Assembly (NCBI GenBank): GCA_009908585.1
Contig: JAAAOZ010000147.1
Location: 1 to 5,831 of the forward strand
Direction: 5' to 3'
DNA from: Chloroflexota bacterium
GTDB lineage: Bacteria; Chloroflexota; Anaerolineae; B4-G1; SLSP01
Length of the DNA: 5,831 bases
Made by a program: the position numbers and the translations under genes. Below the pieces are notes generated by a model. It was given only the letters and a program-made list of their open reading frames with translations, ran no database searches and was not told the origin of the DNA. How positions within the stretch are numbered: the first letter of the stretch is position 1; each line of letters opens with the position of its first letter. Positions 1 through 4,880 of the stretch are shown in pieces.

Positions 1-3000
1 GTCCGTGGTGCTGCTCAAGATCGCTTCCAGCCAGGCCTTTTGCGCCTGTAACAGCATCGTTCGCCTCTGCACGCGCTGCTCCAATTCGTCGGCGTAATGA
101 CGCTGGCGCTCGTAGTGACGCGCGTTCTGGATGGCGATGGCCGCGTGATCGGCAAAGGCTTTCAGGCGTTGCGCGTCATGCTCATCAAATTGATTGGGCC
201 GGGCGCCGTTGACGTTGAGAAATCCCACCGTCTCCCCGCTGATATGGATCGGCGCGGCGACGTAGGAGCGCCGCCATTCATTCTCCAGGGAGCTAATCCA
301 ATCGGGATCATTCACCGTATCTGGCGTGACGATGGGGCGGCCGGTTCGCAACATCCGCAATAGATTGGGATAGGTCTCGAAGGGTTGGTGTAGTACTTCG
401 GGTTGAAGTTCAGCGTCGATGGATTCGTAGCCTCGCCGGCGTACAATTCGGATTTTATCAACCTCAATCAGCATGATATTGAAGGTATCGCCGTCAACGA
501 CACGCGCGGTCTGTTCCAGGATGCGATCCAACACCTGATCCAGATCCAACGTACGGGTGATGACCGAGGTCGCGGCCTCTAGCGCCTCAGCCATCTCGCG
601 TTGCGTTTGCTCTGCGGCAAATAGACGCGCGTTCTCAATCGCAATGGCTGCCTGTTGGGCGAATGCTTGCACGATCCGGGCGTCGTCCTCGGTGTAGGCG
701 TAGGGCTGATGGCTGTCGAGGGTCAGGGCGCCGATGACTTCATCTCGAATCCACAGTGAAACGCCGATGTTGGAGCGAATGGCCGTGGCTTGGTCGAAAA
801 TCCGCCAAGGATGGTCGCCCTCCTGCACATCGGGAACGATGATGGGCCCGTCGCCCATCGCTAAGGTGCGCGCATAGGCGCACGTCGCCAGGGGAAACTC
901 CTTGTCCTGCGTGTCAATCTTGTCCCCCGCCAGATTCCGCTCGGCGATGACGCGCATCCGCTCGTCCTCCAAAATCTGGAGCGTGCTGCTATCGTTGGGC
1001 ACGACTTGCCCCAGTTGATCTAAGATCAGCTCCAGCACCTCCGTCCGATCCAAGCTGGCGTTGACTAAGACCGCAGCTTGTTGCAAGCGCTCGGCCAATT
1101 CGCGCTGCCGCTGCTCGGATTGGAAGAGACGGCTGTTTTCCACGGTGATGGCGATGGCGTTGGCGATGTGCCAGAGCATCGCATGCTTCGGGGGATCATC
1201 GTGCTCGACGTGAGGATAGCCTAAGCAAAGCGCCCCGATGAGGTGACCGCTGGCGTGTAAGGGCAGGCCGATCCAGCCTCGGATAGGACAATCGCTCACT
1301 TGGTTGAGCCATGGAAGGGGAGAAGGCTCCAACGCATCTATCTCCATGGAGACCAAACTCTTGCCTGCCATCATCTCTTGATACCCTGGCAGATCGGTGA
1401 GCGCGATGATGTACTCTCTCAGCACATCGTTGGGATCGGTGCTTGATCCGGTCAATGGGGTCATCGTGAGATGCTGGTGCTCGTCATCTAACATCGCAAG
1501 CGCGATGAAGCAACATCCCGTCAGCGCCTTGAGCTTCTCGGCTAAGACCGGATAGGCCGATTTGATTTGGAGCACGTTGAGCGCTCGCGTGATTTCGGCC
1601 ACCAGCTTTTGATCCCGGGCCATGCGATGGGCCTCGCGGTAAAGTTGCGCGTTGGTGAGGGCGACGGCGATAGGGGCTGCCGTGGATTCGGCCAGTTGGC
1701 GATGGCATGGCGCGAAGAAGGCCGGTTTGTCGCTGGTCAAGGTGAGAATTCCCACCAAGGTCTGACCGCTGATCAAAGGCACGCTCATTGAGGAGCGGAT
1801 GTCCTCATCTAAATTGGGATAATGATTCCAGCGGGGATCGGTACGGACCTCGTCGATGACCATCGTCTGCTTGTTTTCGGCCATCCAGCCCGCCGTGCCT
1901 CGGCCGCTCTCGACGATGTAACGCTCCAATAAGGCGCGAGCCTCTGCCGTGTAGCCCAGGGTGGCGGCTAACTCCAGGCCGTGGCCATCGGCGGATTGCA
2001 CGATGATGAGACTGCGCGTGGCGTGAATCAATGTGGCGAGTTCTTCCAGCGCGCGCTGGGCTACCTCGTGGATATCTAACGTGGTGGCCAGGTGTTGCCC
2101 TAGTCGATACAGGATCTCGAAGCGCGATTTTTCCTCCGCCAATGAGGCGAGCAAGCGCGCATTTTCCAACGCGCTGGCCGAGTGTTGGGCCAATGTCTGG
2201 AGGTAGATCAGCTCTTCCTGTGTGATTTCGTACGCCTGTTGCTGTCCGATGAACATCAGCCCGATGAGCTGCTCGCCTCGCGGGATGGGGACAAAAAGCG
2301 CCGCGTGCAGGTCTTGCTTCGCCAGTGTGGCCTCCAGCTGCGAATCTGACTCGCCAGGCAGATCGGGTAGCGGCACGATTTGATTTTCTAAGAGCCGTTG
2401 CTTGTGGGCCTCGTGTTGGAGAATATCCTTAGCGTAGGTGGCAATATCCTTGCAGAACGCCTCGCTGGTGCCCGAGGCCATGAACTTAAGATTGGGATCA
2501 AAGGTCAGCACACAACTTACATCGGCGAGAGAGAGTTGCATCGCATAGCCCGCGATGTTTTCTAACACCTGGCGCGGATCCGTTTGGGAGGAGGTCGCGT
2601 TTCCTCCCTGGGTGTTCGCGGTCGCCAGATCACAGGGGGGGATCTCGTGCGCTACTACCAGCAGGTAGGAGCTATCATTGAAGCTTATGTGATTGAGTGT
2701 GAGCTCGAAAATTGTGGGGGCGCCATTTTGGCCGTTGTGGACGACGGTCTGAGATCGTGGGGGCGGAGAGACTCGTAAAGCCGAATGTAACGCCACTGCC
2801 CAGGGGTGGGCCAGCGGGCCTTGAAGATCTGCTACCGAGGTTCCCAAGAGTGCATCGTACTCATAGCCCAGCAATTGGCACGCCGTTCGATTTGCATCGT
2901 GGAATTGCCCTGACGCAGAGGCAATTAACATGATGGCGTCGTCGCTCTGATCTAAAAGCGCGGTGAGCCGCCGCATCGCTTCCGGGGATTTAACGCTTTT

Positions 3001-3012
3001 CTTTTCGCCCAT
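1..3012 (-). CDS. PAS / five-GAF multi-domain sensor protein, C-terminus cut by window edge
   Basis: Reading the minus strand from the ATG at 3012 gives 1004 codons with no stop, so the gene continues past base 1. Residues about 13-120 look like a PAS domain (LLDQSDDAIMLI, then DANRTACQLLGY). Five GAF domains follow, roughly at 145-285, 310-455, 478-627, 655-795 and 825-965. Each ends in the typical [IVL]xN[AS] helix: N284, N454, N626, N794 and N963. Short charged, coiled-coil-like linkers join them. After the last GAF comes a helix (LEQRVQRRTMLLQAQ) and LEAILSSTTD, which resembles the start of another PAS domain. GAF domains bind small ligands or chromophores or mediate dimerisation. I see no DXCF or similar conserved chromophore cysteine, so the ligands are unknown. 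The output module is not visible: a histidine kinase is most likely, but a GGDEF or SpoIIE-type phosphatase is possible. There is no transmembrane segment in the visible part, so it is probably cytoplasmic. ATG 3012 is the first good start with the PAS domain intact, but no clear Shine-Dalgarno precedes it. Confidence 0.9.
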   Translation of the reverse strand, partial: MGEKKSVKSPEAMRRLTALLDQSDDAIMLIASASGQFHDANRTACQLLGYEYDALLGTSVADLQGPLAHPWAVALHSALRVSPPPRSQTVVHNGQNGAPTIFELTLNHISFNDSSYLLVVAHEIPPCDLATANTQGGNATSSQTDPRQVLENIAGYAMQLSLADVSCVLTFDPNLKFMASGTSEAFCKDIATYAKDILQHEAHKQRLLENQIVPLPDLPGESDSQLEATLAKQDLHAALFVPIPRGEQLIGLMFIGQQQAYEITQEELIYLQTLAQHSASALENARLLASLAEEKSRFEILYRLGQHLATTLDIHEVAQRALEELATLIHATRSLIIVQSADGHGLELAATLGYTAEARALLERYIVESGRGTAGWMAENKQTMVIDEVRTDPRWNHYPNLDEDIRSSMSVPLISGQTLVGILTLTSDKPAFFAPCHRQLAESTAAPIAVALTNAQLYREAHRMARDQKLVAEITRALNVLQIKSAYPVLAEKLKALTGCCFIALAMLDDEHQHLTMTPLTGSSTDPNDVLREYIIALTDLPGYQEMMAGKSLVSMEIDALEPSPLPWLNQVSDCPIRGWIGLPLHASGHLIGALCLGYPHVEHDDPPKHAMLWHIANAIAITVENSRLFQSEQRQRELAERLQQAAVLVNASLDRTEVLELILDQLGQVVPNDSSTLQILEDERMRVIAERNLAGDKIDTQDKEFPLATCAYARTLAMGDGPIIVPDVQEGDHPWRIFDQATAIRSNIGVSLWIRDEVIGALTLDSHQPYAYTEDDARIVQAFAQQAAIAIENARLFAAEQTQREMAEALEAATSVITRTLDLDQVLDRILEQTARVVDGDTFNIMLIEVDKIRIVRRRGYESIDAELQPEVLHQPFETYPNLLRMLRTGRPIVTPDTVNDPDWISSLENEWRRSYVAAPIHISGETVGFLNVNGARPNQFDEHDAQRLKAFADHAAIAIQNARHYERQRHYADELEQRVQRRTMLLQAQKAWLEAILSSTTD

Positions 3013-3156
3013 AAATTCTGAGATGACAATTTGAAAATGGGACAGGGGTGGCAATCAAGCCCAATTTTGGATAGTTCGACTGGACAGCATCAATGACAGA
3101 AGATGGCGTTGACGTCTTATACAGGCTATTCGTTTCGGGAGTGACCTTACCTCATA

Positions 3157-3184
3157 AGTGTAGCACACCTTAACTGAAACGCAA
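3157..3184 (-). promoter_or_regulatory. Candidate promoter for the GAF sensor gene
   Basis: On the minus strand, TTGCGT (3184-3179) and TACACT (3162-3157) are separated by 16 bases. A TG dinucleotide one base upstream of the -10 gives it extended -10 character. It would start transcription near 3150, leaving an untranslated leader of about 138 nt before the ATG at 3012. The -35 matches the consensus mainly in its first three bases. This is a pattern match only; a TATAAG at 3121-3116 is an alternative -10 with a poor -35. Confidence 0.35.
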
Positions 3185-3189
3185 TGCGT
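3179..3189. repeat. 11-bp palindrome overlapping the sensor promoter -35
   Basis: ACGCA-A-TGCGT is a perfect inverted repeat with 5-bp arms and a one-base centre. It covers the candidate -35 of the minus-strand promoter, so it could be a repressor or activator site. A palindrome this short can arise by chance, and no regulator is known. Confidence 0.25.
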
Positions 3190-3270
3190 CAGAAATACGA
3201 TTCCCTCACTATTTTTTGTGAATTATTCCCCAAAAGAGAAAAAACCTCGGTAGGACCAACACGGGATTTC

Positions 3271-3285
3271 ATGACAGCATGTCAT
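3271..3285. promoter_or_regulatory. Candidate operator: ATGACA-GCA-TGTCAT palindrome
   Basis: This is a perfect inverted repeat with 6-bp arms around a 3-base centre. It lies 14 bases upstream of the TATAAT at 3300, so it covers the position where the -35 hexamer should be. That position has no TTGACA-like sequence (GCATGT at the 17-base spacing). A palindrome replacing the -35 next to an extended -10 is a common arrangement for a dimeric regulator. The cognate protein is not identifiable from the window. Confidence 0.4.
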
Positions 3286-3296
3286 CTGCGAGGTTA

Positions 3297-3305
3297 TGGT
3301 ATAAT
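3297..3305 (+). promoter_or_regulatory. Extended -10 promoter upstream of mltG
   Basis: TG-G-TATAAT is a perfect extended -10 element (TG at 3297-3298, hexamer 3300-3305). It predicts a start of transcription near 3312, about 290 nt before the mltG start codon. No recognisable -35 is present at 16-18 bases, which extended -10 promoters can tolerate. It is the strongest sigma-70-type match in the gap on this strand. It could drive mltG through a long leader, or a separate small RNA. Confidence 0.6.
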
Positions 3306-3409
3306 CGATTCTGGGTTTCTTGGATATCGCCGGACAACTCCCCAGATAGCCCTAAAAGCAGCGAAGATTTGCACGCTTGTGGGGATCACAGACCTTTTTC
3401 GCGTCGTTA

Positions 3410-3470
3410 CTGGGTTGCGGATGGGCGGCGCAATAGCGCGGCGCTATTGCGCTTGGCAGATTGCACCCGG
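3410..3470 (+). repeat. Long stem-loop with a perfect 25-bp palindrome at its tip
   Basis: The apex is a perfect inverted repeat, GCGCAATAGCGC (3428-3439) and GCGCTATTGCGC (3441-3452) around G3440. In RNA this gives an 11-bp stem with a 3-nt loop. The outer bases also pair: 3410-3415 and 3417-3418 with 3463-3470, including one T·G wobble and a bulged T3416. An internal loop of about 9 by 10 bases separates the two helices. There is no T-run after it, so it is not an ordinary intrinsic terminator. It could be an RNA structural element or a DNA binding site. Confidence 0.65.
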
Positions 3471-3520
3471 CGAATTCTTGAAGAGCCTCGATTCTCGAAG
3501 CAATTTGGTAAGGGAAAATA

Positions 3521-3563
3521 GCTCTCTACCTTTGGGCATTTGAGGTCGTTCCCCCAGGAGAGC
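3521..3563 (+). repeat. Stem-loop just upstream of the mltG ribosome binding site
   Basis: GCTCTC (3521-3526) and GAGAGC (3558-3563) form a perfect 6-bp stem. Inside it TGGG (3533-3536) can pair with CCCA (3553-3556). It ends about 30 bases before the ribosome binding region and is followed by an A-rich run rather than T residues. A terminator role is therefore unlikely, and a role in translation control is only a guess. Confidence 0.35.
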
Positions 3564-3581
3564 CGAAAAATTAGGTATCAC

Positions 3582-3598
3582 AAGGACATAGTGGGTGA
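3582..3598 (+). promoter_or_regulatory. Ribosome binding region of mltG, two possible starts
   Basis: GGTGA at 3594-3598 sits 4 bases before the ATG at 3603. AAGGA at 3582-3586 sits 4 bases before an in-frame GTG at 3591. Either could be used. The GTG start would add only four residues before MNKRW. The ATG was chosen because it places the positive charges directly before the hydrophobic core of the signal peptide. Confidence 0.5.
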
Positions 3599-3602
3599 AA
3601 AA

Positions 3603-4700
3603 ATGAACAAACGTTGGATCATACTACTAAGCACTCTCCTGGCAACTTTTTTGTTGCTGGGATGTGCATTAGAGGATATTTACTTAGGCGTGTATATCGA
3701 CAGCCACTCAGATGAACTGAGCCAGCCGGTGGGCGAGGACGAGACGCCCGTCACCTTCACCGTGGAGAGCGGGGAGAGTGTGGCAGAAATCGCGGGTAAT
3801 CTCAAGGCGATGGGCTTGATCTCCGATACGGAGCTTTTCCGGCGCTACCTGCAATACAAGGGATTGGACGCCGGCATCCAGGCCGGCACCTACTCCTTGC
3901 AGGAGACGATGACCATCCCGGAGATCGCGCGGACGTTGCAGAAGGCCGAGGCGCAGGAGCAGCAGGTGACCATCCCGGAGGGCAAGCGCATCGAGGAGGT
4001 CGCGACCCTCGTCTCGGAGCAGACCAACATCCCGCCGGATGCGTTCTTGCAGATGGCGCAGACGGGCTGGGCGACGACCGATCTCGCGCAGCGCTACCCC
4101 CTCCTGAGCGCGGCGCCGGTCACATCTTCACTGGAGGGCTTTCTCTATCCGGATACCTATCGCTTGGCGATGGACGCCACCGCCAAGGATCTGATCGACA
4201 AGATGGCGGCGAACTTTGAGTATCATGTGACGCCCGACATCGAGCAAGGCTTCGCCGAGCAGGGGCTGACGCTCTACGAGGGCATCACGCTGGCCTCCAT
4301 CGTGGAGCGCGAGGCTGTGCGTCCCGAGGAGCGCGCCCTCATCGCCGGGGTCTTTCACAATCGCCTCGATGACGGTTGGCCCCTTTCGGCGTGTCCTACC
4401 GTGCAGTATGCTTTGGGCTATCGCCCAGACGAGGGCAGTTGGTGGAAGAACCAACTTTTCTTCAGCGATCTGGACGTTGATTCACCGTACAATACTTATC
4501 GCAACTTGGGCCTGCCGCCCGCGCCGATTGCCAGTCCCGGCATCGCTTCCATTCAGGCGGCGGCCTCCCCGGCGGAGACCAGCTACTACTTCTTTATGGT
4601 CGATTGCGCCAAGAACGACGGCAGTCACGTCTTCGCGGAGACCGAGGCGGAGCACAACCAGAACTTCGAGCGCTGCGGCGGCGCCATCACCAGCCCGTAG
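3603..4700 (+). CDS. mltG: MltG (YceG-like) endolytic murein transglycosylase, predicted lipoprotein
   Basis: The 365-residue product matches the YceG/MltG family along its length. MltG cleaves within nascent peptidoglycan strands and is thought to set glycan length at the outer face of the cytoplasmic membrane. Residues 1-20 form a signal peptide (MNKRW, then a hydrophobic core) ending LLLG-C21, a lipobox. It is probably lipid-anchored, whereas MltG is usually held by a transmembrane helix. Residues about 50-115 are the LysM-like subdomain (VTFTVESGESVAEIA; GIQAGTYSL). The catalytic domain carries the hallmark EGFLYPDTY (178-186) and ASIVEREA, where E235 is the expected catalytic glutamate, then FHNRL, PTVQYALG, the NLGLPPAPIASPG loop and HVFAETEAEHNQN. 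Three extracytoplasmic cysteines (C264, C335, C358) are unusual. C264 stands where I expect Asp in the D-P-T-V motif. The frame is open back to an ATG at 3540, but that start lacks a ribosome binding site and would bury the signal peptide. It is convergent with the LCP gene. Confidence 0.95.
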   Translation: MNKRWIILLSTLLATFLLLGCALEDIYLGVYIDSHSDELSQPVGEDETPVTFTVESGESVAEIAGNLKAMGLISDTELFRRYLQYKGLDAGIQAGTYSLQETMTIPEIARTLQKAEAQEQQVTIPEGKRIEEVATLVSEQTNIPPDAFLQMAQTGWATTDLAQRYPLLSAAPVTSSLEGFLYPDTYRLAMDATAKDLIDKMAANFEYHVTPDIEQGFAEQGLTLYEGITLASIVEREAVRPEERALIAGVFHNRLDDGWPLSACPTVQYALGYRPDEGSWWKNQLFFSDLDVDSPYNTYRNLGLPPAPIASPGIASIQAAASPAETSYYFFMVDCAKNDGSHVFAETEAEHNQNFERCGGAITSP

Positions 4701-4715
4701 GTCTGTTCTATCTAC

Positions 4716-4824
4716 GGAACTCACCCTTGCGAAGGTTGCGCAAGGGACCTCAAAAAGTTTGTGTGCGCTGCTGCGAGTGGTTAATATGTGGGCTGAAGGT
4801 TCTTGAAACCTTCGCAAGGGTTCC
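4716..4824. repeat. 109-bp inverted-repeat element after mltG (REP- or MITE-like)
   Basis: CCCTTGCGAAGGTT (4724-4737) and AACCTTCGCAAGGG (4807-4820) are perfect 14-bp inverted repeats. GGAAC (4716-4720) and GTTCC (4820-4824) extend the ends, with a 4-base insertion (TCAC) on the left. Inner copies create rival helices. CCCTTGCG 4724-4731 also pairs with CGCAAGGG 4739-4746, and GAAGGTT 4795-4801 also pairs with AACCTTC 4807-4813. No clear target-site duplication flanks it and it encodes no protein. It lies between convergent genes. It may be a small non-autonomous repeat, a bidirectional transcription barrier, or both; neither side has a strong T-run. Confidence 0.65.
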
Positions 4825-4865
4825 TTAAAAGATATCGCTTCGATTAGCCAATTCCCGGGGCGATA
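4825..4865 (-). terminator. Possible weak intrinsic terminator of the LCP gene
   Basis: Reading the minus strand after the LCP stop codon, TATCGC (4865-4860) can pair with GCGATA (4838-4833), followed at once by TCTTTTAA (4832-4825). The stem is only 6 bp with a 21-base loop, so the element is weak. Its position just beyond the stop codon and the T-rich tail are the reasons to list it. Confidence 0.3.
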
Positions 4866-4880
4866 ACGTATCTCCTCACG

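Larger units (their letters stand above)
3013..3602. other. Divergent intergenic region between the sensor gene and mltG
   Basis: This 590-bp gap has no convincing coding region. Reading frames at 3184-3543 and 3279-3521 are open but lack a ribosome binding site and show no recognisable protein character. They also overlap each other in different frames. The base composition is clearly more AT-rich than the flanking genes. The region contains candidate promoters in both directions, two palindromes and a structured leader, annotated separately. Between 3013 and 3150 I see nothing beyond the presumed 5' untranslated region of the sensor gene. Confidence 0.75.
3312..3602 (+). ncRNA. Long structured 5' leader of mltG, or a separate small RNA
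   Basis: If transcription starts near 3312, the mltG message has a leader of about 290 nt without a convincing ORF. Several helices can be drawn. A long stem-loop at 3410-3470 is capped by a perfect palindrome. Another stem is GCTCTC/GAGAGC (3521-3526 with 3558-3563), inside which TGGG 3533-3536 can pair with CCCA 3553-3556. A weak TGTG/CACA hairpin (3378-3381 with 3387-3390) is followed by five T residues at 3394-3398. CTGGG at 3311-3315 can pair with CCCAG at either 3341-3345 or 3553-3557. I compared it by eye with the common riboswitches, c-di-GMP and c-di-AMP aptamers, SRP RNA, RNase P and tmRNA and found no convincing match. That comparison is weak, and 6S-like RNA cannot be excluded. 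Confidence 0.35.

Noticed and set aside
97..363. 88-residue plus-strand open frame
   Set aside because: It is antisense to the fifth GAF domain of the sensor, whose minus-strand frame is continuous and has clear domain character. The same applies to the other short frames inside 1-3012.
3271..3305. ATGACA (3271-3276) as the -35 of the TATAAT promoter
   Set aside because: It matches five of six consensus bases, but the 23-base spacer is too long for a sigma-70 promoter.
3306..3345. tmRNA-like 5' end (GATTCTGG followed by TTTC)
   Set aside because: The resemblance covers only a few bases. There is no tRNA-like T-arm or CCA end downstream and no tag-peptide frame.
3428..3452. Intrinsic terminator at the perfect palindrome
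   Set aside because: The stem is strong, but no T-run follows on either strand.
3184..3543. 119-residue plus-strand open frame in the intergenic region
   Set aside because: There is no ribosome binding site, it begins upstream of the likely promoter, and the protein has no recognisable features. It overlaps another open frame (3279-3521), which also starts before the predicted transcription start.
3540..3602. Upstream ATG extending mltG by 21 residues
   Set aside because: No Shine-Dalgarno precedes it, it falls inside a stem-loop, and it would place a polar stretch before the signal peptide.
4369..4806. Arginine-rich 145-residue plus-strand open frame
   Set aside because: It is a frame-shifted shadow of the mltG 3' end that runs on into the repeat element; its composition is typical of out-of-frame GC-rich coding DNA.
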